Origin: Jacaranda mimosifolia
Taxonomy: Eukaryota > Streptophyta > Magnoliopsida > Lamiales > Bignoniaceae
Direction: 5' to 3'
Assembly: GCA_018894105.1 (NCBI GenBank)
Contig: CM032129.1
Location: 18,131,468 to 18,195,467 of the forward strand
DNA: 64,000 nucleotides
The position numbers and the translations under genes are program-made. How positions within the stretch are numbered: the stretch's first letter is position 1; each line of letters opens with the position of its first letter. Of this stretch, positions 22,009-34,555 are shown one piece after another. The notes beneath the pieces were generated by a model. That model saw only the letters and a list, made by a program, of their open reading frames with translations. It was not told the origin of the DNA and searched no databases.

Positions 22009-24140
22009 TGTTGGAATAGTGCCTCGCAAGCTAATTAGATTGGCCTTTTAAACTATTTCCTTGTAAGACAATCTTGATTGAATGATATTCATTATATGAT
22101 CATCTTCATCTTACACTCTTAACTACTTCACTGGCATTTGGATGAAGCCCTTAGATCACACAAGACTATAGGACTTAGTCACACACTAGGTAGTGATCAT
22201 GGAATAAGTCTTACACAGTCGTGATCTTAAAATCTTGCAAATCAAAGGATTTTATGAGATAGAGCATCTAAGATCTGGATAGACTTGCACAAACGATGCA
22301 TAAATCCAAGGGTTGGATGTTGCACCATTCCATGAGCAATCCCATACGAGATATGGATGCATATTAGTGGGTGCTTGTTAGAGAACAAGGCACTAAAGGC
22401 CCACTCGGAGAATCCACTAGATAGCCTAAGTGGCAAGTTGGTAGTGGAAAATTCTCCAGCTTACGCTAGTGCATATATTTAGTCCTCTGACCTAAGGATC
22501 CATAGTGACCTTGTGTTTAGGTCCTTATGCTTTAACTTCTCCCTAGTCACTTAGCGAGCCGTTCGGGTAGAGATTGGGCATGAGCTACTTAGATATGGAG
22601 GTTTGTGAGATCCAAGATGAAATTTGACTACTCGTCTTTGTGAAGGGCGAGTGCATCTTCTATATATTTTATAATGATCGATTTCAAGAAATCCTTGCGC
22701 AAGGTAGTATGACAATTGGGAAAAGAAGTTTTCCAAAGATGAGGTCATAAGAGGAATCGAACATTGGGAATAGAAACATAGTAATGAGGCTATTAGGTAA
22801 CTGACAAATATCTTGTCCTAGGCCTCTTTCGGGAGATAGGAGATAGAAGGACTGTATTTGCATGGCATGCATAGAGCTAGAATGGTTCTCCAAAAGTATT
22901 CATTTCGGCCAATTAGTTAGGCTCCATGGGCTCAAGGTCGAACATCGATCATAGAGATTGGGTACTCTTCAATTAATAGAGATTAATTGAATTAAGTCGA
23001 TTGGTTTAAAGGAGTTTAAACTAAAATAAATATTTGATATTCTAAAGTTACAAAGAGTTGTGCGTCCATGTCTAATGAATGGTAGAACTTAACTGGTCAC
23101 ACACAAAAGCCAATTGCATTTCCTAAATTTATGGAGGAATTTTTCTAAATGTTAGAAAAATGCTCCTTATGGACCAATTTGAGGTTGGTGAAAAATTAAG
23201 CTCATTTTTGGCATGATAAATTTAATTGTTAAATTGATCAACTAACCTAAGGAGTTAATTAGACCAATAATTAAGAAGTTAATTGTTTGGTGCAAATGAC
23301 ATCAATTGGTCAAGTTAGCTTAAAGAGTTAAGTTAACTATGACTACCTTAAAGAGTTAAGCTAATTGACTTAAAAGTTAAGTCAAAAGTTAATTAATTAA
23401 ATTAAAGTATTTAATTTAATTAATGAGAGAAATCCATTTTGGAGGGCAAATTCAAATGAAAGGTTCATTTGGTGTGGTATTTTAATTAATTTAAAATTAG
23501 ATTTCAAATGAAATTGAAATGCACACAAAAAATTCAAATTCACCATTGAATTGCAACTTGCCAACTTGCAAGGCAAGTTGGTGGTCCCCGACATCACACC
23601 ATCCTCACTCTATATATAGATATAACAGGAGAGAGGGACGGGCACAGATTCATCCATGTGAAGAATTAGATTCTTTCACATTTTCCCTCCAAAGCTTCAC
23701 TTCCTCTCTTCTTCTCCTACCTCAAATCAAGAATTCATCTATGCAAATCTCCTTTTTATTTTCCAACTGATATTAAGGAGATTAGGATCTAGCATTGGTG
23801 TGTGGATCATATTGTTAGAGGCAAGACAATTGGATTACTTTTTGGGCCAAAGTTTTTACAGTAGCTTCATCAAGGAGTTGAGACGATGCTGCAATATTTT
23901 TAGAATTTTTGGAGAAGTTTGCATCGGGCAAAAGTTGCATCGAATCTATTGTGCCGCTACATGATAGTTTCTGGATTGAAAAAGTATTTTTCATCATTCC
24001 TTTGGATTTTTGCTAACCAAGGTAATTCTCCATCTAAATCTGAATCTGAGCATGTTTAGATCCTTGTTAGCACGTGTGAACTAGTTTATTTCAGTTTTTA
24101 AAATTTTTATTATTGGATCTTAGTGCTATATATGCCTTCA
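22009..24140 (+). mobile_element. Copia copy B 3' LTR
   Basis: Starts TGTTGGAATAGTGCC after the tract CTGGGAGAT and ends ATGCCTTCA at 24140, 2132 bp. The TATA box lies near 23609 (CTATATATAGATA). Sequence past 24140 rejoins the G1 LTR at CATTCTGGTTCTGC. Confidence 0.85.
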
Positions 24141-24605
24141 CACACCATTCTGGTTCTGCAACATAGTGGTATAGGAGGTGGTATGCATCATTAATGCGGA
24201 AGCATGTGGCCTATCAGAGCATTTAATACGGCAGAGAGATGGTAGTGATGCATTTAATGCGACTATGACTGGTGGCATAGGACTGCTTCAACTAGGGTCG
24301 AGATGTTTCCTCATCTGTCAGTCATCTGTGCATACTTTGGTCGAGGTGATTGAACTCTATTGGATTCTAATGTCTCTTCGGTTGAGAGGTGAATAGTCAT
24401 TCTCAAGTTGATCGACCATATTTTCGTCGACAGGGTAAGGTATTAGCATTTGTGCTTGCGAAATGGTCTAACGAGGACTTGGGCCTGGTCATCACCTGGT
24501 CGATCGTTGATGGATTGGGCCTAATGGCCAATTAGGCTATTTTACATCATATTGTCTACATGGTTGATTATTAATGGGCTGCGTCTGTTGGGCTATCCTA
24601 TATCA
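24141..24605 (-). mobile_element. G1 3' LTR, right piece
   Basis: Aligns with 34090-34555 and ends at the LTR start, which reads TGATATAGGATAGCCC on the minus strand. Together with 19801-20081 it rebuilds most of one LTR. It contains GCATTTAATGCGAC (24250-24263), a motif shared with the other G1 LTR and with G2. Confidence 0.8.
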
Positions 24606-24623
24606 TGAGTCCTTCCCACTTCC
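24606..24623 (-). other. G1 polypurine tract
   Basis: On the minus strand GGAAGTGGGAAGGACTCA directly precedes the 3' LTR start, as expected of the plus-strand DNA primer site. G2 has GGGAATGGGGGGACTCA in the same place. Confidence 0.65.
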
Positions 24624-24673
24624 AAGTCCTAATCAAGCTGGTCGACAAGAACGAATGGGGAGTAGCTAAGGCA

Positions 24674-24681
24674 TATAAATA
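24674..24681 (+). promoter_or_regulatory. TATA box of the G1 antisense gene
   Basis: GCATATAAATAGTGC lies on the plus strand 70 bp outside the 3' LTR and 175 bp before the antisense start codon. G2 has CCTATAAATAAGTGC at the matching place, and the next 25 bases are similar in both (AAAxTAxTCATTTTT). Confidence 0.55.
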
Positions 24682-24854
24682 GTGCGGTGAAAATATTTCA
24701 TTTTTCACTTTGCTGCGATTTGAGAGGTCAAGACTTAGAATTCACTGCTCCTTTTAGTAGTCGATTTTGCTCTATTTTTACTATTTATGTAAGTTTCCCT
24801 CGATCTCGAGTAGACTTATTCTTATTTATATCAAACATACATTTCGTAGTAATC

Positions 24855-27290
24855 ATGTTGAGAGTTTTTAGGGAGGATAGTAATTAGGGGAGCGATAGTG
24901 AGGAGACTCGATCGGATGTGGATTTGACCAGGAGGGTAAGCAACTCGACTGACTGGATTAACGAGTCTTCTAGTGATTGCTCAAGTTCTTCTAGCAGTTT
25001 GAGTGACACTCTTGTTGATGCTAGGGGTGGGGCTAGGCCAAGTTAACCTCCCATGTCTCGTGGTAGATTATTCACACTTGACCATTATGCGAAATTGTAT
25101 TTGAGATCAAAGACAGTGATTTAGAGTTGATTAGACAGTTGTATTATGTTTCTTCTGAGTTTGAGTTGATTGTTCTTGGGCCCAGTGATAGGATGATCGA
25201 CCTCCGAATGGTTGTTTGACAATTTTCAATTATGCCCTGAAGTGTGGGCCCAAATTTCCCCTAACACAATGTGCTAGAGGGTCTCCAGGTTTGCATAACC
25301 CAGTTGCTTCCCAACTGTTTCTCAATTCTTTACAGTTTCAGCGTTTTAATGGCCATACACGACCAACCCCCATCTTTTGCCAATTTTTTTATCTTTTCCA
25401 CCTCCTGAAGTCTTGAAAGTTAGATAGCACTAAGGAGTCGGGCTTTTGTTATCTCACAGCCCACCCTCATCGAACGTTTTTGGTGACCCCCTCCTCTTCA
25501 CAGGGTCAAGCATGGAAAAAATATTATTTCTTTGTTTGAGCCCCGGGTGGGGTGGCGTTCAACATCCCTAAAAGATGGCTGAGGGGGCACATTGAGATGC
25601 CTAGGAATGAGAATCCTACCAGGCCCAACACCTTTATTTTAAATTTAGTCCAATTTGGCCAAATGGAAACAACAGGGTACATCAAGAAGAAGAACCTGGT
25701 GTTGGCAGGCTTTTCACCTGCTTAGCTAGATTGCTAGCTAATGCTCGACTGAGTCGATGTCCTTGTTGGTTTTTAGTAAATTTTCATTTTTAACTTTCTA
25801 ATCGATGTTGATGTGTTCATTTTGTTGTCATTTCAGATCGAGCTGAAATCGTGAACTACACTCGCCAGCAGGCTATGGCTCATCAACAGAGGGTGCAAGA
25901 GCACCGTCAAGCATTTACTCATTAGTAGGCTAGCTCCCACGCCACTCCACAAACATAAGTGGCGTTGTCTGCACCTCTGCCTGCCTAACTAGCTCTAATT
26001 GAGGCTAGTAACATTGGGCCTCGACAAAAAGGACCAGCTATAGACGAGCAAGCACATGCTCGAAAGAGTACAACTGCAGAAGAATGGAAAGGGAAGGATG
26101 GCAAGCCCTCTCTCTTTAGGCCTTGACCAAATGATGAATTATTTACACTGCCCACTTTTTCTTCCCTGAGATTCGAGCCCGACATCAAGGTTCAAAATAT
26201 TATATCCATGCTAGAGGCGGGGTCAGCCGATGTGGGCCCCCTAAAGGTATTGATGGTTGGTCTATTCATGTCAAACCAAAAAAAGCTGCTAGATATAAGG
26301 CCGTTGGAAGCATTGAAGGTGTTCGCATATTTTGCAAATATGGTAAGTTTCAGTTGATTTCACCCACTTTTCAGAATTGGTCGCTTGCTTTCCATTCTTA
26401 ACGAAGTTTTTCCTTTTTGTAGATTATCCAAATGCGCTACCACTTTAAACATAGGGCTAAGCTGGCCCTAGGCGACTGAGAGGAGCTCCAAAAGGAACAA
26501 GATGATACTGAGGTGGCGCAGACTAAGCTCAACTCACAATAGTCAAAGGTCAACGAGCTTACTCACCAAGTTAAGGATAAAGATATGTAGTTGGTGGCTG
26601 TAGTGATTGAAAAGAGCCACATTAACAAACTTTATGCAAGGTGAGGCTAGAAACAAAAGAAGCCTACAATGCTGGTCGGGTACTGGGATATAATAATGCA
26701 ACTCGTTATGCTATGGATGAGTTTTTTAAGGCGCTACCGGGCATTCGAAAGGAAGCAGTGCAGCAGTTCATACTGTGCTTAGCATTCCAGGATGCCAATG
26801 TTATTTTCGCTCGAGTTCCTGGACTACTAGTTCCAACCCAAAGATAAAGAGTGCCTGAATGTGCTGCCAAGCAAGCAACTGGAGATTACCCTGACGCCCC
26901 GCCTACCGATAAGGGTGGTCCTGCGGAAAGGGTTGGGGCTACTATGCACCCAAGGGCAGCCCTGGTAGCAGAGAAGTTTGCTTTCGCAAATGAATTTGCC
27001 TTCGACATCAAGGAGAATAAGGTCAAACCTGTAGCTTACTTTTCTCCCATCGACCACACCTTTCTTACCAAAAAGACAGGTCTATCTCAACTTGTAGTTG
27101 CTAAACAGGCACTACCTATGCTAGTGCCTGAGTAGGAAGTTGAAGGCCCCACCACTATTATTCACGTGCCTTCTGGAGATTAGCTCAATCGCACCATTGA
27201 TGAGGTAGCGGCTACATGGGTTGTAGAGATGAAGGAATTGGGTCCAGCTGAGGCTGCAGCTATTTTTTTTATTCATTTTGTTCAAGTTTA
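24855..27290 (+). pseudogene. G1 antisense gene (Transposase_28/plant-mobile-like), broken
   Basis: A multi-exon gene opposite to G1 gag-pol, homologous to the minus-strand gene of G2 (59655-62162). The start is ATGTTG at 24855, as in G2. Exon 1 has a Ser/Asp-rich stretch (24960-25010), then SGRLFTLDHYAKL and, in shifted frames, the domain seen in G2 as LYRVPAEYDLL. WLRGHIEMPRNENPTRPNTF lies near 25575. Inferred introns are 25753-25836 and 26343-26422 (GTAAGT to TTTTGTAG). Exon 3 keeps ALPGIRKEAVQQFILCLAFQ (ORF 26641-26847) and FAFANEFAFDI (ORF 26851-27135). The central part is probably coiled coil. The N-terminal domain resembles the plant gypsy-type family Transposase_28 (Pfam PF04195) from memory. 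Function is unknown. Several stops and frameshifts show decay. Confidence 0.6.
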
Positions 27291-27659
27291 TTTGCCATGC
27301 GATGAGCTTGAAGCAACTTGAAGTAATTTTAATACTTTTTTGATCGATGTACTCGAAATGTTTTGTGATCTATAAAATTACAACTTTTTTTTATATCTCA
27401 TCGATTTCTTTATTTTGATTGTCTGATTGAATAAAGAAGTTGAACTTTTCTTCCAACTGATTTGTCGCATAGCATAATCCTTCAATAAAGGGATGAGTAA
27501 TACTCAATTAGCTCAAAACTAAGCTAATTCTCGATTGTAAGATCGACTTAAAAAGATTAACTGAATATCTATAAAGCTATCCATATTACCTTAATCCATT
27601 CAAAATTATCTTTGCGGTTGACTGTTGGGCTAAGTTAAAAAATTTTGTCCAACCCAAAC
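27291..27659. other. G1 spacer after the antisense gene
   Basis: AT-rich DNA with no gene, probably the 3' untranslated part of the antisense transcript. Confidence 0.4.
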
Positions 27660-28060
27660 CAGTAGGTTTAGAGCTGCGTTCGATAGCGGGTCGACTTTAT
27701 GAAATTGAATTCAAGTTGTGTTATTTTTATGTCATAATGTGCGGGTCCGTGGGGCGGCTTAAATATGATAATCCACTACAGGGTCGATTGTAAGTTGTGG
27801 TCGACTACAAGGTCGACTTTAAATGGTTTCATCATTTATTGAGTAAGATGTAAGCCATGATTATAGTTTTGAAACTAGATTGAGGTCGACTATAGGGTCG
27901 ATGTTAAATGACTATCTAGTTTCTGCGATTGATTGGGCTAGAAGCCATAGTGGCAGTTTGAAACTAAAATTGTGGTCAACTATAAATGGTTTTCTCGTTT
28001 ATTAAATAATTAGGCTAAAAGCCGCAGTTGCTAATGGGAGTAAGTAGTTGTCGAAGTGTA
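27660..28060. repeat. G1 GTCGAC-rich tandem repeat
   Basis: Three to four degenerate units of about 100-125 bp, each with GGTCGACTA(C/T)A, TTTAAATG, a TTTATTGAGTAA-type block and GGCTAxAAGCCxxAGT. It lies between the convergent ends of pol and the antisense gene. G2 has an analogous repeat with different unit sequence. Confidence 0.55.
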
Positions 28061-28099
28061 AGTTGTATTTATTGATTTGGAACCAAATTACAGAATAGT

Positions 28100-31000
28100 T
28101 GAATAGAGATCTTGGTCTCTTTACAAAGAATTTTTTCAAGTTTACTGTTTTTCATGGCTAAGGGAGCTCGTTGCCATCCATATCAGCTAGTCGATAAGAG
28201 TTGTGCTTCGCTACTTTGACTACCGAGTAAAGGCCTTCCCATTTTGGATCGAGTTTGCCTATATTTTTTTAGACTTTGATTTATTTGAGAACGAGGTCTC
28301 CTACCTTAAAGCTTCTTGGTTGAACTTTCTTGTTATAGTGCTGGGCCATCTTCAACCTGTATCTTTGCATTGTTGTATATGCCTGCTGGCACAACTCGTC
28401 GATTGTTTCAAGGTCAAATTCTCTTTTAGACTTACTCATGATCGAGTTGTGGTAGATTACTCGAGCTAGTGTTGTATCAATTCTGTTGGAATGACTGCTT
28501 CTAACTAGTAGACTAAACTATAAGGACTGTGGCTTGTGGTGGTTCTAGAAGTGGTTCTACACGCCCATAGGACCCCAGGGAGATTGTCTGCCCAATTTGC
28601 TCTGGATCCTTCAAGTCGAGCCTTGATGTGGTCTGAGATAGTCCTGTTTGTGACTTTCGTTTGCCCATTGGCCTAAGGGTTCCCAACTAAGGTGAAATAT
28701 TGTCGAATTTCCAAGTTTTTGTACCAGTTCCTCGTGCTCTTGCTTTGGAATTGCATCTCATTGTCTGATATCAATACCTTGGGTAAATCAAAATGGCAAC
28801 TAATGTTTTTCCACATGAAACTTCTGATGGTCATGTCAATTATCTTTGGGATTGCCTCTGCTTCAACCCATTTCGTGAAGTATTCAACCACAACGATCAT
28901 GAATTTTCTTTAACCCGTGATTTTTGGGAATGAGCCAACTATGTCTATCCCCCACTAGTTAAATGGCCGTGTGATCTGAACTAGAACTAGTAATTGATGC
29001 AAGCTGGTAAGGTATGTTGGAGTGGACCTGGCAAGATGAGCATTTTCTAACAAAGTTGGCTAAAAATATCCACGTCTTATGACTTTGTGGGGCAATGCTT
29101 ATCCTCCGGAGTGATTACCATAGATTACTGAATGGACCTCCTATAGGACCTTCTGAGCCTGCTCTGATGTCAAGCACCTCAATAGTAGTCCAGAAAGGGA
29201 TCTTTTGTAGAGCTGACCAATATTCGTTGAGGGTGAACTTCGTTGCTCGAGCTTTACATTTGCGTGTTTCTGCTTTATCTTCGGGCACTTTTCCTTCCCT
29301 TAAGTTTTTATTTCATCTCTGCCAGGATAGAGGTAATTGGATTTGCCCAATCAGGTTATGGTCTAAACTGCCTATTGTGGGTTTGTCGGAGACCAAATAT
29401 GTTATGGTTTTGCCCTAGTTTCAATTTTGACAAAGGATCTGCCCTTTCATTTTCTGATCTAGAGACTTGGCTGTGAGTGAACTTTTTGAACTATTGTTGC
29501 AACTTCTTGACCTCAACAACATACTTGCTCATTGTAGCCTCCTGAGCCTTGAAATTCCCTTCGAACTGCTCTGTGACCAGCTGAAAATCAATAATGGCTG
29601 CTAGCTGCTCAACTCCCCTATCGTCGATCGTTCTCATACCAGTAAGAAGGGCCTCATACTCGACTTCATTAGTGGTAGCAAAGTAGTCTAGTTTAATGGC
29701 GAAGTCATGCTCCTCGACCTGAGGGGAGCACAGGGAAATGCCTATTCCTCCCCCTGAAGAAGTTGCTGAGCCATTGACATGCAAAGTCTAAATAAGTGAG
29801 TCTTAATTGATTTCCTTGGGCAGTTCGAGACATTCTGCTATGAAGTCTAGTAACACTTGGGCTATTATGGTAGTTCGGAGCTGGAAACTAATGTCGAATT
29901 CTCCTAACTCAATAGCTCATTTCATCAACCTTCCCGACGTATCTAGTTTCAAAAACACTTATTTCAATGGCTGATTCACCAGGATGACAATAGAATGAGA
30001 TTGAGAGTAAGGCCTCAGTTTCCTAGCTACTGTGACCAAAGCAAGAGCAAACTTTTCAATCTTGAGGTAATTGTGTTCTAGGCCCTGCAAGGCTTTGTTG
30101 CTGTAGTATACAGGCTGGTGGGTGCCATGTCTAGTTGAGACCAGAACAGAGCTGATTGCTACCGACGAGACTGTCGGATAAATATGCAAGACCTCTCCAA
30201 CCTTCGGCTTAGCTAGCAACAGAGGTGTTGACAAGTATTGTTTTAACTCGACCAAGGCCAGGTCACATTGCACCGTCCACTAGAACTTCCTCGCATTCCT
30301 GAGGATTTTGAAGAATGGTAAGCTTTTGTTCGCTAAACGAGCAATAAATCGACCTAGAGCTATGATTTTCTCGACCAAACTCTGTACGTCTCTAACTATT
30401 CGAGAGGGTGGAATGTCTAAAACTGTTTGTATCTTTTGTGGGTTTGCTTCTATACCCCTCTGAGTAACCATGTATTCCAAGAATTTCTCCCCTCACCCCA
30501 AACGAGCATTTATTGGGATTAAGCTTCATACCAAATGCTCTCAGTATTGAAAATGTATGACTGGGGTTGGCTAAGTGGTTTTGTTCTTTTTCTGTTTTAA
30601 CAATCATGTCATCAACATAGACCTCCATGGTCTTTCCTAACTTATTTTTTAACATAAAGTTCATAAGTTTTTTGTAGGTTGCACCTGCATTCTTAAGCTC
30701 GAAAGACATGACTATAAAATAGTATAAACTATTGGGGACCACAAATGAGGTCTTATCCTTGTCTTGGGGGCCATAAAAATTCAATAATAACCTTGGAATG
30801 CATCCATCATACTCAAACGATCACAACCATCAGTAGAATCAACTAATAAATCTATATGAGGCAGTGGGTAAGGGTCTTTAGGACAAGTTTTATTCAAATC
30901 AGTAAAGTCATTACACATTCTCCATTTCCCTTATTCTTAAGGACAAGAACTACATTACAAAGCTAATTAGGATATTGAATTTCCACAATGTAGCCTGCCT

Positions 31001-32052
31001 CTGAGAGCTTGTTGACTTCTTCCTAGATGATCTGGCGTCTTTTAGCATTAAAGGTTAGCCTCTTCTACTTGATTGGCTTGAATGAGGAGTCTATATTCAG
31101 GTCGTGGATGATGACGCTAGAGTCGATTCCTTGGAGGTCAATAGGTTTCCAAGCAAAAACATCAATGTTCTTTTTGAGAAAATTGACCATTAAACATTCC
31201 ATGCTGCTTCTCATATCTGTCCCAATCCTTGTGGTCTTGTCAAGATTGCCAGGCTCGAGCTCTATAGTCTTAAACTCCCTGACCAGTTCGACCCCAGTCT
31301 CTTCCAACTTCCTCTTTTCGCTCTGTTGTCCCTCTTCGAGTTCCATTACTGGGACATCCCCTAAAGCTTTCAGGTTTGGTTGAGTCTTTTGCTCACTTGC
31401 CTCGATTGAGATGGTGTAACATCACCAAGTTTTCTTCATATTACAAAGCAGTTCACTAGTCCCAGTAGTTATTAGAAACTTGACCTTTATGTGGTAGGTT
31501 AAGACAATGGCCCAATGTCATTCAATGCTGGTCATCCAATTATGGCATTATAAGTGAAAGGTATATCAACCACCAGATAGCTGACCATGAGCACCCTTCG
31601 TCAAGGTGCTTCACTGAATAAGGCAGACATGCTTATGGATCCTTCAGGAATGATCTCAGATCCTCCAAATTCTACCAAAGGGGTGTGCACTGGCTAAAAC
31701 TTTAGCTTTCTCATATTCATCCTCTTCAATGTCGATAAGAAAATTATGTTGTGGAGCTGTAGTTGTCGACCAAAACCTTTCTGACTTTAAAGTTAGCAAT
31801 CTCAACTAACACAACAAAAGGGCAATCCAGCTTATTGTCAGCTCCTAGGTCCTCGATGTGCGAGAGGTCAGAGTTAGAAAAGGAGATGGGTTTTGTGCTG
31901 GTGGAGAGTTGGAAAATTGTTTCAATAAAGAAAGATTTAGTTAATTCCAACCTCCTCTGGTTCTGTCGTCTAGATAACTCGGAGTCTCCTCCTATTGGGC
32001 CTTTAATGATGGTGTCAATCATGCCCCTGAGGGGTAGGCATGGATCATTCAT
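28100..32052 (-). pseudogene. G1 pol (protease, RT, RNase H, integrase), broken
   Basis: Read leftwards. The protease keeps KVRKVLVDN followed by Tyr instead of Gly in the D-N-G-S site (ORF 31744-32052). RT spans ORFs 31065-31346 (NIDVFAWKPIDLQGID) and 30392-30784 (YFIVMSFELKNAGATYKKLMN, MEVYVDDMIVK with catalytic YVDD). ORF 30280-30480 and 29959-30273 continue to the connection and RNase H (HQPVYYSNKALQG). ORF 29491-29784 holds a second RNase H block (EVEYEALLTGMR). Integrase ORF 28673-28900 has VEYFTKWVEAEAI and LISDNEMQF, where one catalytic acidic residue is retained. The integrase end near 28110-28200 has KLDPKWEG and LADMDGNELP, without a chromodomain. Frameshifts and stops separate the ORFs. 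Confidence 0.82.
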
Positions 32053-33624
32053 TGGCTTCTTTCGTTGTTCTCTTTCCTTAAGCTAACCAACCTTTCTCTA
32101 TGAAGACTTTGATCGGTCTGGCCCATCTTTTGTTTGGCTTTCTCATCGACAAAATTCTTGAGATGTCCTTCTCGAATAAACCTTTCAATCTCATCGTACA
32201 GATTAAAGCAATCTTCCGTGTAATGCCCTTTTTATCTATGGAAGCGGCAGTATTTTTTCGATCTCTTCATGGCTTTAGTTTTAGTAAACTTTCTGGGCCT
32301 TTTGAGGAGGTTATCATGCTGAATGGAAAACAACACTTTCTTCCTGGTAGTGTTTAGTGGGATGTAGTTGTGAAATCTTTTAATGGGAGTTCAATGACCA
32401 TCCTTGTGTTGTCTGTCATCTTTCTCCTTAGCCTTCTTTTTGTCATTGTCTAGGTTGTCATATTCCAATCTGTTCATGTCCTCCTGGGTTATGTACCCCT
32501 CAACAAAGTCGAATAGCTCTTCCATAGTCCTCAGTCTCTCTCTGACCAACAAATTGGCGCACTCCTTATGTCGAAGACATAAGAACAGCACATCAATCAA
32601 AAAATTTATTCGAGGACTGTCAACTTTCAACACCTCCGTGTTAAACCTGGTGAGAAAATCTCAAAGAGATTCTTCCTCATTCTGCTTGACTGTATGCAAA
32701 TGAGTGTACATAAGTTTTGCTTTCCTTCAACTAGCAAACTGATGGAGGAACTTGTCGCAGAGCTGGTTATATAAGTACATCAACGCTAGCTCCAACTTAA
32801 CAAACCAGTCGAGTGTAATACCCTAAAATATGGTGACCAGTATTTTTGTGTGAATGTATTCATTACGTCCATGGAGATGCATCATGTGCTTGAATTGGAA
32901 CAAGTGCTCATTAGGGTTAGATGAGCGATCATATCTAGGCAGACTAGTTAGAACCTAAGTGTCGACGACTATGCCCTCATCGATTATCTCCTGGAAAAAT
33001 GGTGACTCTCGCTTGCGACAAAGTTAGGATGTGCTATCATAGTGAGGGTTCCTTTTTGTGTTTCGCCTGGAAATCTTCTTGAGGCATCTATTCAGCTGTT
33101 GCACTTGATGTGACACTTCTTTTCATTCTTTTCAATCAGCTTAGGATAGATTTCTATTCATTTGAGGTCTTTGTCGCTTGACCCTTTCGTGTTGCTGGAC
33201 TCTAATGGGTTGAGCAAAGTAATATACGAAATTAGCCACTTCTTCTCAGGGGTTTGGTCGGGTTTCTTTCTATGGGAACCGACCTAAGCTATCTTCACAT
33301 TAGACAGGTAGGCATCTAATCTCTTATCCATCAATGTCCTTCCTTAGGGGCCTTTCCTCATGTTGTGAAGGTTGAGGACTGGCACTGACGGCTGGCCTAG
33401 GCTGGTTGTTGTGAGTGTTGAGGACAGCTAACAGTTGAGCTGAATTTGGGCTGATATCTGCTCACTAATCAACTGTATAAGCTGAGGTATAGTCAAAGTT
33501 ACCACTTATTCTAGTTGGGAACTGGGTCCAGCCACATCTTTTTCTTACTAGGGTCGAGGAAGAAGGATTAGAGACCTTCTATTTTCTCCTCTCTCTCTGA
33601 AATGACTAGCCTTTTGTTTACCAT
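32053..33624 (-). pseudogene. G1 gag, broken
   Basis: Starts MVNKRLVISEREE at 33624, 20-40 bp inside the primer site, matching the G2 start MVNTRRALLRREE. A stop follows at about codon 19 and the rest is in several frames. ORF 32391-32633 is the capsid C-terminal part (DVLFLCLRHKECANLLV, MEELFDFVEGYI). Near 32230 a zinc-knuckle-like block reads YCRFHR, stop, KGHYTEDC, keeping both Cys and both His. Gag would package the element RNA. The plus-strand ORFs here are shadows. Confidence 0.78.
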
Positions 33625-33647
33625 TTTTTCAATTACAGACTCTAGAT

Positions 33648-33663
33648 CCCATAGACAATGCCA
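33648..33663 (-). other. G1 primer-binding site
   Basis: TGGCATTGTCTATGGG on the minus strand sits at the LTR inner edge. It is a decayed form of TGGCGCCGTCTGTGGG, the primer site usual for this group; G2 has TGGCGTCGTCTGTGGG. Confidence 0.7.
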
Positions 33664-33665
33664 AA

Positions 33666-34555
33666 TGATGATGGTAAGGACTGTTTGTAGTATTCTGGGC
33701 ATTGATCCAATACAATTGACCAGAAGAGGGGTTGAAAAAGAGTGTTTATGTGAAGTCGGGTCGAGTCCAAAAACTAACAGTATATGTTAGGGTAGCTAAG
33801 GTGCCCTCAGCTAAAGCACTCAAATGCTCAAGTCAGTACTTAATTGACCAAAAGATAGAGCAACACAGTAAGGGCTTTAAGTGACAATCAGCATACATTG
33901 CTGAATGGTAGCAATGGTGTATTTATAGGCTCTCTTGGGTAGTTGATATTTCAATGATGCCCTTGCTTATGTAGAGAGGGTCTTTATCTTTACTTGAGGA
34001 CCTTTACGTCTTCTCCCTTCTATGTACTATTCCAAGTGGCGCCTCCTCTTGCTCTTCTGGACCTGGTGGTATGAAAGAGGCGTGCACTACTCTGGTTCTG
34101 CAGCATGGTGGTGCATGAGGTGGTACGCATCTTTAATGCGGAGATACGTCACCTATCGAAGCTTTTAATGCGGTAGAGAAATGGTAGTGGCGCATTCAAT
34201 GCGACTGTGACTGTTGGCGCGGGAATACTTCTACGCCACTCCAATCAACCTCTTAGGGTCGAGATGTTTCCTTGTCTATCAGTCATCTCTGTATACTTCA
34301 GTCGAGGTGATTGAACTCTATTGGAATCTAATGTCTCTATGGTTGAGGGATAAATGGTCATTCTCAAGCTGATTGACCATGTTCTGGTTGACCAGGTAAG
34401 GTGTCGGTATTCGTGCTGGCAAAATGGTCTAACGAGGACTTTGGCTTAGTCGATCATTGATAGATTGAGCCTAATAGCCAATTGAGCTATTTTACATAGT
34501 GTTGTCTACCTAGTTAACTGTTAGTGGGCTAGGCCTGTTGGGCTATCCTATATCA
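33666..34555 (-). mobile_element. G1 5' LTR (890 bp)
   Basis: On the minus strand it starts TGATATAGGATAGCCC (34555) and ends CCATCATCA (33666), next to the primer site. The TATA box GCCTATAAATACACC lies at about 33917-33930. Motifs of the form GCATTnAATGCGAC occur at 34191-34204 and in weaker form nearby. The 5 bases outside it are AGTAA; the matching duplicate would be at the left end, which is lost. Confidence 0.82.

Larger units (their letters stand above)
19801..34555 (-). mobile_element. Tat-like Ty3/gypsy element G1 (split by copia B)
   Basis: A minus-strand gypsy element: 5' LTR (33666-34555), primer site, gag, pol, a tandem-repeat spacer, a plus-strand antisense gene (24855-27290) and a 3' LTR in two pieces (19801-20081 and 24141-24605) separated by copia copy B. 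Without copia it is about 10.7 kb. RT precedes integrase, there is no chromodomain, and an extra antisense gene lies after pol; this matches the Tat lineage (Grande, Retand, Ogre relatives). It is related to G2 but is not the same family, since the LTRs are only patchily similar. All coding parts are damaged. Confidence 0.8.
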
